64,000 bases of DNA. Origin: Leptopterna dolabrata. Its lineage: Eukaryota > Arthropoda > Insecta > Hemiptera > Miridae. A program made the position numbers and the translations under genes. The number at the start of each line of letters is the position of its first letter. Within the stretch, counting starts at the first letter, position 1. The notes under the pieces are model-generated. The model saw only the letters and a program-made list of their open reading frames with translations. It was not told the origin of the DNA and ran no database searches. Where the stretch lies: NCBI GenBank assembly GCA_954871275.1, contig OX940988.1, positions 32,675,227 through 32,739,226 of the forward strand. The letters run 5' to 3'. Shown here piece by piece: positions 1-10,672 of the stretch.

Positions 1-505
1 CTGAACACGATGGTGGAATCGGATTTTAGATATCTTGATCCGTTCTCAAATTAGAGCATTTAAAGTGCGCAATAATTACCCAAAAATCCCCAAAATGTTA
101 TTTTCTAACAAGTGACCCCTCATTTTAAAGGTTTTTGCACGCTGAACACGATGGTGGAATCGGATTTTAGATATCTTGATCCGTTCTCAAATTAGAGCAT
201 TTAAAGTGCGCAAAAATTACCCAAAAATCCCCAAAATGTTATTTTCCAACAAGTGACCCCTCATTTTAAAGGTTTTTGCACGCTGAACACGATGGTGGAA
301 TCGGATTTTAGATATCTTGATCCGTTCTCAAATTAGTGCATTTAAAGTGCGCAAAAATTACCCAAAAATCCCCAAAATGTTATTTTCCAACAAGTGACCC
401 CTCATTTTAAAGGTTTTTGCACGCTGAACACGATGGTGGAATCGGATTTTAGATATCTTGATCCGTTCTCAAATTAGAGCATTTAAAGTGCGCAAAAATT
501 ACCCA
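1..505 (+). repeat. 141-bp tandem satellite array inside family A
   Basis: Units begin with CTGAACACGATGGTGGAATC at 1, 142, 283 and 424, giving an exact period of 141 bp and about 3.6 copies that differ by only a few substitutions. The same unit appears at 42411-42730 with the same 141-bp period. A palindromic, divergent version occurs at about 26145-26316. Confidence 0.95.
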
Positions 506-531
506 AAACTAGGATAATCTTTAAACTCTTA

Positions 532-548
532 CCCCCCCCCCCCCCCCC
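532..548 (+). repeat. poly-C tract expanded relative to sister copy
   Basis: A run of about 17 C lies in the spacer after the satellite. The same place in the sister copy (about 42744) has only CCCCCACCCCC, so the run grew by slippage after the copies separated. Confidence 0.85.
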
Positions 549-870
549 ACCCCCTTAGAGTGGTCAGATTGAAATATGTGAGAAGTATTAATTGAAGACG
601 AGAGTTCGAAGCAAAAAAGGGGGAGGCAAACGATTAGTACAACTCCTTGAATTTACCCACAGCGATCAAATAAATAAGCACTTAGTACAATTACGTAATA
701 AACAAACGGTAGAATCAGGATGGACAAAACGTACAAATTAAAATAAATACGAAGAGAATATACATAGAAAACCAAATTTTAGACCGAAGTTTTCCTTTAT
801 TCAAAACCATAGCCATTAATTCGAATATTTCTTTGAAAATTCGCTCATTAAGTCATGCTGCATGACTGGT

Positions 871-1640
871 TTTTTTTTATACGGGACCATCTGCCATCCA
901 ACCCGCGTGTACCCTCAAAATGTCAGCTCTCTACGACTGTTTTTCGCGTAGTTAGAAGCGTTACAAGGAAACTGTCAACATTTCATTTTCGCGCATGCGC
1001 AGACGAATGAAAGTCATATGCAATTATCAAAGTGTTATTCCTGATCGACCCTCCAATTCTGAACTCATTTCAACGATATTTAAGGTAGTTACGGGCGGTT
1101 CAAGCATTTCACGTTTGCGCATGTGCAGATGGCATGATTTTGAAATGGGATCATCTGCGATCAAACCAGCGTGTACCCTCAAAATTTCAGCTCTCTACGA
1201 CTGTTTTTAGCTTAATTAGAAGTGTTACAAGGAAACTGTCAAAATGTTATGTTCGCGCATGCGCAGACGAAAGTTACATTACGATTCCAACGAAATTCAT
1301 TTTGAACTATCAGAGTATTATTGCTGATCGACCCTCCAAATTTGAACTCATTTCAACGATATTTAGGGTTGTTATGGGAGTTTCAAGTATTTCACGTTTA
1401 CGCATGCGCAGACAAAAGTTACAGTACTACTTTTTCAATTATTTTTGTACGGGACCATCTGTGACTCAACCCGCACCTAACCTCCAAATTTAAGCCCATT
1501 TCGACCATATTTCGGGTATTTATGGGCGTTACAAAGAATTACCACAGACAGACAGGCGCACGGAACCAAAAACGTTCCTCGATGTCTGAAACGCAAAATG
1601 GTTGTGGAAATGTTTCGGATTGGTCGTATATTGAGATGAA
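871..1640 (+). repeat. Family B interspersed repeat, copy 1 (5' truncated)
   Basis: It begins at ACGGGACCATCTG directly after the family A end and runs to the conserved tail with GACAGACAG and GTCTGAAACGCAAAATGG. It contains repeated GCGCATGCGCAGA motifs. The same blocks in the same order recur at about 20.5, 31.6, 38.6 and 46.7 kb. No coding capacity is evident; short open frames across it are not conserved between copies. Confidence 0.8.
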
Positions 1641-1713
1641 GTGGTAGAAACGAATAGGGTACCGGCGGATGGGTTACAAGATTCTCTTGGCCCCTTTAAT
1701 GCATATTCTGGCC

Positions 1714-2615
1714 TAGTGGTGGGTAAGATTAGTTCATTTGAGGGGCTCAAGTTCAGTTAGTTCACTCCTTGAACTAAAGGAACTATCGTTCAGTGGATAC
1801 TATAAATTCCTCAAGTAGTATTAGGTTTGTTCCATCCGAGCGAGTTCAGTAGAACGTATTATGCGCAGATCGATCCGCGCATAAAACTGTGTTCCTACCG
1901 TGTCGGTTCCATGAACCCAAACTTCTACTTTCTACATCGACTGTACCGAACCGTGTTCCTTCCGCGTCAAGTGCAGAACAGTCCCGTACCGAGTGCGGCA
2001 CTTTTCCGCACTCACGGCGATCGAGTTTTTGAAGTGAACCCAAGAGGTAACAGTCTGTAACCTCCCCAAAATTCATTTGTTCTGTTGGTGCCGTGTCGTG
2101 ACCGCCGTTACCGTGACTTGTGCTCCAATTCAATTCTGAGAGCCAAAGAAGACTGAGAACCAAATTTGCGTTCCTACCGTCATATTTTCGAACTCGCACT
2201 CGTATCTGCACCTACCCCCACCCCATTCGGTTCCGTACTGGCGGGTGTCGCACTGATGAACTCGCACTGACGCGGATGGAACAAACCTATTAATTCATCT
2301 GAATGACTCCTAATGAACTAAAGGACTATCGTTCAGTCGAACTATCAACTCCTCATTTAGCCACCGTTCCAACGAACTAGAAGAACTAAAGAGCTAACTC
2401 AGTCGCCTTGTGAGTTAGTTCTTGGTTCACAATGAACAGAACGATAGTTCTTTAGTTCCCCCATCCTACATCCATATCTAGACACAGGCTCCTTGATTCT
2501 TTTACTCTGTGGTCCTAGTGAACGAACGTTCAGTGAAGAGAACCAAGGCGAGGAGTTGTTCAGTTAGCGGAGTTAGTTCTTCAAGAGTAGTTCAGTCACG
2601 AAATACCCACCTCTG
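1714..2615. mobile_element. hAT-like MITE with nested TA-type MITE
   Basis: Left end TAGTGGTGGGTAA and right end TACCCACCTCTG are inverted relative to one another, and subterminal blocks of AGTTCAGTTAGTTC and GAACTAAAGGACTATCGTTC repeat near both ends. This is the layout of hAT-type elements. I could not find a convincing 8-bp target duplication, so boundaries are approximate. Confidence 0.4.
1824..2287. mobile_element. 464-bp MITE with TA target duplication
   Basis: Terminal inverted repeat GGTTTGTTCCATCCG at 1824 matches the reverse complement at 2273-2287, each flanked by TA (1822-1823 and 2288-2289). TIRs plus a TA duplication suggest Tc1/mariner-type mobilisation. The overlapping open frames on both strands are palindrome by-products. 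It sits inside the hAT-like element. Confidence 0.65.
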
Positions 2616-3046
2616 ATTATATTGAATAATTGTAATTGGACTGAGTTATGCAAATAGCGGGGGGGTAATCAACACCACCCAAACTTTTAGGAATCGTCGA
2701 TCAAAGTTTTTGGGTCAGAGAGAGACTTTGGGTCAGTCAGGAACTACCCGCCTCTATTATGACCAAAAGCGAGAAAAAATATTTAGTATTCCCATGAAAA
2801 TTATAATAATTATAGCAATATCCATTAATAATGAATATTCGTAACTCAAGTTATCATCCTTCAACGCCAAGGTTTCTAGAATTTAAGAGTTGATTAAAAC
2901 AAGTAATCATGGCCACAATAACAATTACTTCACAAAAGTTTTATTTTAAAACACAATGAATAAAAAATGCAAACGAAGTAACGTTCAGAGTAAATTATTA
3001 AAGACAAACATGTTTTAAACTCTTAATGAAAAGTGGAAAAAAATAA
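2616..3046. other. No feature recognised
   Basis: AT-rich sequence with a further ACCCGCCTCTA end-like motif near 2750, perhaps an older hAT-like end. Nothing else can be supported. Confidence 0.5.
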
Positions 3047-3317
3047 TACAGTGGGTGTAATAAGTGGGAAAACTCTATTTCTGGGAACAAAAGTTCGGTT
3101 CCCACCCCCCTGAGCACTAAAAACCTCATTGAGTGGGAAAACGAGACCTCTATGAGCGGGATTCGTTTTTCCCAAGGACAACCTCCATGAGTGGGAATCT
3201 CAGCTGCCAAAGCCTCTATGAGTGAGAGCGCGACCTCTAATACTGAATCGGACCCACTTTGTGTCATTTCGCTAAGAATCTAAGATGACGTTATTGACCT
3301 CACTCGATTTTTGTAAG

Positions 3318-4547
3318 AAAACGCTGCAAATCCCTGCACAACGGTTTATTATTTTGTACAGAATACCCTTCTGTTACAGATCACAGCTCTCTGTATAGAT
3401 AACCCTTCTATATAACATATATGTACTATTCAACACATATTATGTAGATCGCAGACCCTCTGTAGGACAGTGCCTAACCCAGTACTCGTTACTAGGTAGC
3501 TACCTAAATCAAGAGTTAAATGTAGCTAAAATAATTCTGTCGATGACAAACAGTAACTAAAAATGGCAAAAAGAAACGCAAATAATGAAGTTCTGAAGGA
3601 AAATTGTTGATGTGGAATGAAATAGATGCCCCTTCTGCGTAGATCACTGTATTCTGTGGTCAGTACCTACCCTCGTGGTCAAGTATAATGAACCGTTGTG
3701 TAATAACTTGCCCTTCAATAATACTTCAACGGTTGGTCAAGTTGCAAAAGTACCGTTGTGTAATAATTTACCATTGTGTAATAATTTACCGTTGTGTAAT
3801 AATTTGCCGTTGTGTAATAATTTACCATTGTGTAATAATTTACCCATCAATAATCCTTCAACGTTTGTTCAAGTTTCACAAGTACCTACCAACAAAATCC
3901 AATAGTTTCATCACTTATCAAATGAAATATCGCAGAACAACCAACTCGACTTCATACAGCCATCCTTGATTATAATAAGGTGCTCCCTAGTGATGATTAT
4001 CTGGGCCGGATTTTTACCGTTTGATTCTGATCGTGTTGACAAAGCTTTTCGGTGCGCACGAACGGCTGGACGTACAATCCTCCGGGTGGTCTCAAAAAAT
4101 TGTTTACCTCAAGACAAATTTAATAAAGTTAAAAAAAAACCATACCCTTCTATCGAAAGTTTTCGAGGAACGGCGTTCTGAAAATGTCAACCCCTATTTT
4201 GAACCCCTTAGAGATGACTGACAGTAACGCCGAGCTTCGAGGACCAACTAGACCCGGAACGGAACCTATAACCCAAATTTCATGAATTTTTGTTCATGGT
4301 AAAGGAAAGTGGCCAGTACAGAATACCCTTCTGTTACAGATCACAGCTCTCTGTATAGATAACCCGTCTATATAATATAATATGTACGGCATACAACGGA
4401 CAGACAGACAATTTTTTATTGCATTTTCGGATTCTACATACCTTGAAACGTAAACCATCAACTTTTGAGGGGGGGTTAGAATTTTTTTTTTTTTTTTTTT
4501 TTCATGCTCGATTCCAATGGTTCATTATTGAAAATAATAAACCAAAA
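3318..4547 (+). mobile_element. Family C element, copy 1
   Basis: It starts AACGCTGCAAATCCCTG...GGTTTATTATTTTG and ends in a hairpin GGTTCATTATT-GAA-AATAATAAACC. The interior has a minisatellite, a conserved block around GAACGGCTGGACGTACAAT, and the tail CCTTGAAACGTAAACCATCA plus G and T runs. A second copy of the 5' block (GTTACAGATCACAGCTCTC) lies near the 3' end at about 4318-4392, so this copy is rearranged. Related copies: 14198, 40656, 54411 and several fragments. Superfamily unknown. Confidence 0.75.
3752..3850 (+). repeat. 18-bp minisatellite of family C
   Basis: Five to six tandem units of CCGTTGTGTAATAATTTA with C/A and A/G variants. In-frame translation gives a spurious Leu-Cys-Asn-Asn-Leu-Pro repeat. 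Confidence 0.9.
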
Positions 4548-4748
4548 CTATTTTTTGAACCCAGCACATTTTATTCTACTACACAGACATGACAATCCAT
4601 GACTTTTCCCAATTATTTCATTCAAATAAATTTTAAATTTCATCTTTTTTGCACTTTTAAGTAGGAAACTCGGGAAAATTGGGACACCTCTATGAGTGGG
4701 TTTCAAAAGCCGGCCCCTTCAACCCCCACTTATCCAGGTTCCACTGTA

Positions 4749-6155
4749 ATATAAATCGCAGTCTCAATGACTAAACGACGTCACGTGTGTCAAGGAACTT
4801 GAATTACAGCCTTGTGTGCATTGCAACACGTCCAATAAACAATCTTAAGTATCTACCGGATGGTGTTGTCTTCTATGCTCTGATGCCCTGCCCTTCTATA
4901 CATCAAGACACAGCACGCAGCAACTAGGCAGCATCTACGTAGAGGTTTTGCTTGTGATAAGTTCCTACCAATTAAGTCCTCTCACCAGTGAATTTTCAAA
5001 ATTAATAAATTGAGTGTGTTCAATCAAAGTTTCTCTTATTCAAAAATATAGTATTTAAGGTAATATTTTTTTTTTAAATATAGGTAGATTCGCGCAGCGG
5101 TATCCGGGTTCCGCTGACCCTGCCGCCAACTTCCTTTATTTATTTGTATTCCTTTATTTATTTATTTACATATTTTTTTTAAGCAGCAGTCGAGCCGGAA
5201 AAGGCCTACGCAATGTTCGGCTGACTTTTTGTGAAAACCCTGCCAAGTAGGAGAGAAGAATTAATAAGCAACTTTTTAATTTATATCGTTCCATTGATTC
5301 ACTGTATCAAAAAAATATGTTAATTTTAATGAAAAAATTATGAAAAACAGTAAATAAACGGAATTCCCCGACCGCATTAGGACAACACTAAAGTAGCGTT
5401 GTAAAACGACTGAAGTATCTACTATCGTATCAACTATTAATTAATCTGATCGCTCAGAAATTCACAGGGACGAACACACCATTAATTTTACTATCTCACC
5501 TATAATCCCTCGAAATTACATCGAAACGTGACATATGACGTGATCATTTTTAGTTCATTGTATTCTACTAATTTGACTCCCAGTGGTAAATTACCTTGCA
5601 TGTCAAACTTCAATTTTATTAGGTTTCCATTGAGATATGGCAGTTACAAACCGATTGGTTAAGTACAGACAGGCAGGCAAGAATGTTCCGGACAGATAGC
5701 AAAAATAGGAGACCGGGGTTTTCAAAAACAAAAAAATTAGGAGACTTTGATTGATGTCCTTCCCTGAAAGAGGGGGTTCTCACCATTGTTACTGTCGTAG
5801 GGAGAGAACGTTTACCTATTCCAACGAAAAAGAAATACATCAAAATGCAACAAGTATCAGTACAAAGTAAATACATTTTTGATGTGCGTACAAGGGTAGT
5901 ACGAGCCACACCAGCACGGAATTATTGTCTGATGTAGGATACGCCCGAACATCACACAACAGTTGGTTGAAATACAGTTTTTATTGTTAAATTTGCAACT
6001 TCTGTAATGGATGTTTTCCAAGTCCGCCAAGTGATATTTATAAGGATCTAAGTTCTCCACCAGTAAATAATGAGCAGTCGTACCATTATTATGATGGAAG
6101 CTATCAGCTTTGGAGTTTTTCAGATGAACCACTCCTGAATCAGAACTCCATACTA
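4749..6155. other. No gene recognised
   Basis: AT-rich with poly-T and poly-A stretches. A short GC-richer patch at about 5090-5230 contains no clear RNA gene. Scattered open frames show no recognisable domain. Confidence 0.5.
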
Positions 6156-6163
6156 CTTTCAGT

Positions 6164-6623
6164 TAGGGATGGGAAAAAAACGTGAAACTGTTTCTTGGAA
6201 AGAAAAGACGAAACAGTTTCTCAAAACCTGAAACAACTGTTTCAAAAGAACGGCCACAGACAAAACGAAGTGTTACGTCCGTATTCGATTTCGGGTCCCA
6301 GGTTGCCAATAAATAATCTAATAGGTCAATCGTCACGGTCTGTTCCAAAGGTTCATTACTGAAAATAATAAACCAAAAAACAAAAATTCTGTTGCAGGAA
6401 AAAAAACGGGTGTTTCGAAACCTTTTTCATTCGAGACAGCTTCGCAGCAGGAAAAACGAAGAAACAGTTTCGCGTTTCTGTTGTTTTGGCCGAGAGCCAA
6501 AATTTCTTGAAGGGTTATTGTTGCCGGAGCTGTTATTTTGAAACAGCTTTCCCGAAACTGTTTCATACAATTTTAAAAAAGTTTCGTTTCGTTTCTCAAA
6601 AAGAACAGAAACGCCCACCCCTA
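6164..6623. mobile_element. hAT-type MITE with perfect 8-bp target duplication
   Basis: TIRs TAGGGATGGG (6164) and CCCACCCCTA (ending 6623) are flanked by the identical octamer CTTTCAGT at 6156-6163 and 6624-6631. The subterminal regions are packed with GAAACAGTTTC palindromes, likely transposase-binding sites. An 8-bp duplication with this TIR is diagnostic of hAT. A short AATAATAAACCAAAA fragment of a C/D-type end lies at about 6346-6385. No transposase is encoded. Confidence 0.85.
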
Positions 6624-6692
6624 CTTTCAGTCCCGTGTCAATATTAACTTCACATACTCAATCTTCAGAAAATAAGTATGTTTTTAAGGGGA

Positions 6693-6824
6693 GAAGTGTG
6701 ACGTTACATGGGAATCCCGCCGTCCATATCGGATCCGAGCTCTTCCCGATATTTTCGCAAAACGACCGGCTCATCAGCCGCATGGCAAAAATATGGACGG
6801 GATTCCCATATACCGTCACACTTC
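6693..6824. repeat. Inverted repeat, about 35-bp arms
   Basis: GAAGTGTGACGTTACATGGG at 6693 is mirrored by the reverse complement near 6824, and both arms continue through a GGAATCCCG...CCATAT block. Possibly a small fold-back element; no target duplication seen. Confidence 0.7.
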
Positions 6825-6897
6825 GCACACCAACAGATTTCGTTTGAAAATGGAGCACGCTCATGTGCCACTAAAGCAGTTTATATTATTTTTTAAT

Positions 6898-7112
6898 GAA
6901 AATAGATTCCATTCTGAGAACTTCTACACCAACCTCATTATTGAACCTCTAAGTAGTTCTGGTTCTTTAATTTTTCAAGGTTCCCAGAAGTTCTGACGTC
7001 ACAATGGGCCGGGCGGGGGGGGGGGGGGGGGGGGCAACCAGGCGAGACTGGTGCAGTGACGCCAGAACTTCTGAAATTTTTGAAAATTCATAGAAAAATG
7101 ACTGCTTATTGA
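6898..7112 (+). repeat. Family H fold-back repeat, copy 1
   Basis: Contains AGAAGTTCTGACGTCAC and the opposing GTGACGCCAGAACTTCT around a loop that here holds a run of more than 20 G (about 7013-7034). A second copy lies at 20200-20385 with similar flanks (AGATTCCAT and CATAGAAAAA). Confidence 0.7.
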
Positions 7113-7249
7113 CTCGGCCAAGCTTGATGAGAAGCAGGAATCAGATGACGAGCTCAAACCCCTACTCGAATCTTGAATTTCATTAAATTGTGTCTGTCCG
7201 ATTCTGATACTCCCGTCTACTGGCATTATTGTTTACTGAATTCTCATTT

Positions 7250-7470
7250 CGAACATGTATTACCATTTTTCTAGTGTTATTATACAAATTGATAGTGATT
7301 TCAGACAATTTCTCACGTATCTGACTCATAAAAAATCAATTATGGGAGCAGAACCTATGGTAGTACCTATATTTTCCACTCTTTGGTCAAAATTGACTTC
7401 ATATTCGGTCTTCTCGTCCCAACAAACATGGAAACCGATACCTCAAAAGCTCATGTTACTATAACACAAA
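7250..7470 (+). repeat. Family D internal fragment
   Basis: Matches the interior of D (TTCTAGTGTTAT, GATTTCAGACAATTT, CATATTCGGTCTTCTCGTCC) and abuts a complete D start at 7471, so two D segments lie head to tail. Confidence 0.7.
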
Positions 7471-8186
7471 AAACGCTGCAAAGTCCTTGGGTTTATTATT
7501 TTATTGTACATACGTACAGAAATGTTGGCTGTTCATTTTTGTTTCTTTCATGTGAAATAATTGAAATAGCTATTTATGATGGTTTCCACCAATTTTGGCC
7601 CGACAAAACACAATATAGGAATGATTTTTTTTAATGATCTTAGATCAACGGGAGCGCCATTTAATCGTCTTGATCCACGTGTTGACACTTTTTCTAGTGT
7701 TATCATACAAACTGATGGTGATTTCAGACGATTTCCCAGGTTTTTGACTAAAAAAAAATCAATTTTGGGAGCTGAACATTTGTTAGAACCTCAATTTTCC
7801 ACTCTTTGGTCAAAATCGGCATCATATTCGGTCTTCTCGTCCCAAAAACATGGAAAAAGATACCTCAAAAGCTCATGTTACTAACATATTACTAAAACAC
7901 AAGAAGTACTTATTTTTATACACATTTTCACTCATAACACCCCTGGGTATATTCCGATCGAGCTGCGAAGTTTCGGAACACAACTATGGCCCAAATAGAG
8001 CATGTGTGCGAAAGAACGAATTTTTTAGACCGAAAATGAAGCCAATATGCGGGATACGGCGGACGGACATTGCAGTTTTGGAATCTACGCACCTTGAAAC
8101 GTAAAAAAGAAAAAATTATGAGGGGGTGTTATAATTTTTGCTTAGCGAATACATAGGTGTATTATTCACGGAATAATAAACCAAAA
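7471..8186 (+). mobile_element. Family D element, copy 1
   Basis: Starts AACGCTGCAAAGTCCTTG then GGGTTTATTATT, and ends with a hairpin TATTATTCAC...GAATAATAAACC. The interior carries the D blocks TGGTTTCCACCAATTTTGGC, CATATTCGGTCTTCTCGTCC and ACCTTGAAACGTAAAA. Other copies at 9.7, 28.2, 49.2, 51.3 and 57.8 kb. Non-coding; class unresolved. Confidence 0.75.
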
Positions 8187-8627
8187 GGAGCGTAATTCAT
8201 GTTTTTGGGGGCCAAACTTGGTGGAAACCATCAGAAACAGCTATTTCAATTATTGCACATGAAAGAAAACAATGCATGAACAGATGAATGGTTGGATGAA
8301 AAATATAATACTTTCTTATTTTTATAATTAAAAAAATTAATTTTTTAGTCGAAAAGCTAGAATGGTTTTAGAGGACGAGAAGACCCTATAGAACTTTACT
8401 TTTTTTTGGCTTATAATAAAATTAAATAATTTTATTAGTTGTGTTGGGGTGACAGGAAAAGTATGATAACTTTTTTAATTTATACATTTATGTATGTTTT
8501 TTTGATCCTTTAATATGGATTACAAGACTAAGTTACCTTAGGGATAACAGCGTTATTCTTTTGGAGATTTCTGTAGGTGTGTCCAGTAGAATAATAAATT
8601 CATGTGACAAGGACTTTGCAGCGTTTT
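8187..8627 (-). mobile_element. Family D deletion derivative, split by mitochondrial DNA
   Basis: Reads GGGGGCCAAACTTGGTGG...CATGAACAG, then foreign sequence, then TTTCTGTAGGTGTGTCC...GGACTTTGCAGCGTTTT, which is D in reverse. In the intact minus copy (57847-58862) the two halves are joined by only a few bases (CCAACA). Confidence 0.75.
8284..8567 (+). pseudogene. rrnL: Nuclear mitochondrial insertion: partial 16S (large subunit) rRNA
   Basis: The segment holds, in correct order and spacing, the conserved landmarks of arthropod mitochondrial large-subunit rRNA: GAATGGTTGGATGAAA, ACGAGAAGACCCTATAGA (about 8374), GTTGGGGTGACA, TTTGATCCTTTAAT, and TTACCTTAGGGATAACAGCG (about 8534) leading to TTTTGGAGA. 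About 284 bp are present, roughly the peptidyl-transferase-proximal part of domains IV-V. It sits precisely within a D element whose sequence resumes on both sides, so it was inserted into the nucleus during repair or as filler DNA. It is not expected to function. Sense is the + strand. Confidence 0.9.
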
Positions 8628-9710
8628 CTCATTATAAACAGTACCATAAAACCTATTTATCTGCTCAGATACAGTCAGGCTGTTAATATCAAAGCACAAT
8701 TTATTAAAGGTTCTTTCGTAATCTCCACGTCAAGTAAAATATACATGGAAAACGTACGTACCATCTCATACCTACTGCTTTTGAATTTATGTTCTATCGT
8801 AAAACTATGCATGTTATGTAAAACTCGTAAGATCTTACTTATATTGCTTTTGAGTTTAAGCTGCATGTATGTAAAACTAATTTCGGAATATGATGGAATA
8901 AGAAGTACGAAAACCTTGTGATAGATTAAAGCGCTAAGGTTTTCCCAAACAGACCTAATCTTATCAATCCAGTTCATTGACTGACCTCATGACACCGAGG
9001 TAAACATTGAGGACATTGTTTAAAACAAAGCAAACAATACAAAATCGATGGCTCTGCAGATACCAATTAGGTGATGAACTAAGCTGCTAGGGTTTCCACT
9101 ATTGACCAGGCATGACAAAAGGATTCGACTGAATGGCGAGGGACTAACACGATTAAAGGGAATGAAAAACATGATTTCTGCCATACATAATACATGAGAG
9201 AAGGGTGTGGAGCTCTAGCGGCGAGGGGGGTTTCCTCATTATCGCTTCCCCTTTTTTTGTAAGTGCACCTGGCCTGTTGTAGGGGTCCCTTCGAGTTCAG
9301 CCCTCGACGGCCCTACGAGAATTTTTGGTTGGTGGACGAAACTGAGTCAGGTTCAGAAACAGGCGTAAGAGCTACAAAGCGAATAACCAAGTACTAATGA
9401 CGTTCTGTCAGTGGAGAAACGAGGCATTCGGGCGGACCAGGACATATTTTTCGCTAGCAGGGATTGTCGCGATCTATTCTTATTTGGGTAGGAAGTGGGA
9501 TGATTGTTTAAAATTATCCTTGAGAAGTAGTACGAATTAAAGATTGACTTCTTGTCAACAATACGAATTGCCCAAGCTACATTTGACTCTTGCAAGTTCA
9601 TGCGCAAAGAGCAGGACGTACAACTGCTGGCTGAGATCAGGCGTCGTGGGTTGCGCTTACTGAACCAGTTGGATGCAGGAAAAAGTTGAAAGCAAAGAAA
9701 GCAAGACATA
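8628..9710. other. No gene recognised
   Basis: Mostly unassigned. A reading frame near 9550-9690 (+) has a faint resemblance to the end of non-LTR reverse transcriptases but is too weak to call. Confidence 0.45.
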
Positions 9711-10672
9711 AAACGCTGCGAACTCCTTGTCACATGGGTTTATTATTCTACCGGACATACCTACAGAAGAGCTGTTCATTTATTGCTTCTTTCATGCACA
9801 GTCACTAAAATAGTTATTATAGATGGTTTCCACCATTTTTGGTCCCCAAAAACACAACCTCGGCACTTATTATCTTTGAACATTGATAGTAACATTTAAT
9901 TTTCATTCACCCGCTAATACTACTTCTAGTGTTATCATACAAATTTATGGTGATTTCAGACAATTTCCCAGGTTTCTGACCCATAAAAAATGAATTTCGG
10001 GAGCTTAACCTTCGTTACAACCACAATTCTTCACTCTTGGGTCAAAATCAACTTCATATTCGGTCTTTTCGCCCTAAAAAACATGGAAAACGATACATCA
10101 CAAGCTCGTGATCACTAAAACATAAAAAAACCCTATTTTTACCTGGGTGTATTCTGATCGGACTGCCGAACTTTGGAGCACAACTAGGACCCAAATGTGT
10201 TCCCAAATGGGGACCCAAACTATATGCGGAAGAACGAAGATTTTATACCAAAATTTAACGTAAATTAAAGGCTGAAACTTCGTTACAACCTCAATTTCCA
10301 CTCTGGTCCAAATCGACTTCATACTCGGTCTTCTCGTCCTAAAAAACATGGAGAACGATACCTCAAAACCTGATGTCACTAAAACACAAAAAATACCTAT
10401 TTTATACCCATTTTCACTCATAACACCCCTGGGTATATTCCGATCGGGCTGAAAAGTTTCAGAACACAACAAGGGCCCAACTGGAGCATGTGTGCGAAAG
10501 AACGAATTTTTTGGACCAAAAATGAAGCCTGTATGCATGATACGGCGGACGGTGGACGGACACTGCATTTTCTGAATCTATGCACCTTCAAACGTAAAAG
10601 AATTTTGAGGGGTTGTTATAAAAAATTTTTGCTGAGCGAATACATAGGTGTATTATTCACAGAACCGTGTGC
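9711..10672 (+). mobile_element. Family D element, copy 2 (long form)
   Basis: Starts AAACGCTGCGAACTCCTTG and ends TAGGTGTATTATTCACAGAA, where the last half of the terminal hairpin is lost. The interior has two versions of the CTTCATATTCGGTCTT block in tandem, so D has undergone internal duplication. Confidence 0.75.

Larger units (their letters stand above)
1..870 (+). mobile_element. Helentron-like non-autonomous element (family A), 5' end outside window
   Basis: The first base of the window is already inside this element. It carries an internal 141-bp tandem array, then a unique stretch, a subterminal AGCGAATTTTC-type inverted repeat arm at 828-845, and a terminal 6-bp stem hairpin (GTCATG-CTG-CATGAC) at about 852-866 followed by CTGG and a T run. 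The segment 505-870 is nearly identical to 42720-43070, which fixes the 3' boundary. Subterminal inverted repeats, internal minisatellites and a 3' hairpin beside T-rich DNA are known traits of Helentron-associated elements (DINE/HINE type). No Rep/helicase gene is visible. The class assignment is inference. Confidence 0.6.
3049..4746. mobile_element. pogo/Tigger-like DNA element interrupted by a family C copy
   Basis: The left end CAGTGGGTGTAATAAGTGGG (3049) and the reverse complement of the right end, CAGTGGAACCTGGATAAGTG (ending 4746), form an imperfect TIR, flanked by TA on both sides (3047-3048, 4747-4748). The CAGTGGNACC terminus and TA duplication are typical of pogo/Tigger elements. 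Inside the left part, CCTCTATGAGTGGGA-like words recur at least four times, and one recurs near the right end. Most of the interior is the inserted C element at 3318-4547. No transposase remains. Confidence 0.65.

Noticed and set aside
3675..3969. Protein-coding gene with Leu-Cys-Asn-Asn-Leu-Pro repeats (also at 14.5-15.0 and 40.9-41.6 kb)
   Set aside because: The peptide repeat is only the 18-bp minisatellite read in frame. Several frames are open at once and the unit count changes between copies.
5857..6132. Minus-strand 91-residue ORF
   Set aside because: No domain, no composition bias toward coding and no splice or start context; treated as chance.
6745..6785. Hammerhead motif on the minus strand (CTGATGAGCC...GCGAAAA)
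   Set aside because: The core words are present, but stem I does not pair and stem II is only two base pairs.
9540..9690. End of a non-LTR reverse transcriptase (TIRIAQATFDSCKFM-like frame)
   Set aside because: Only a short, weak resemblance without any catalytic motif; not enough to annotate.
10098..10568. 156-residue protein on the minus strand
   Set aside because: Entirely within a D element; corresponding frames in other D copies are not maintained.
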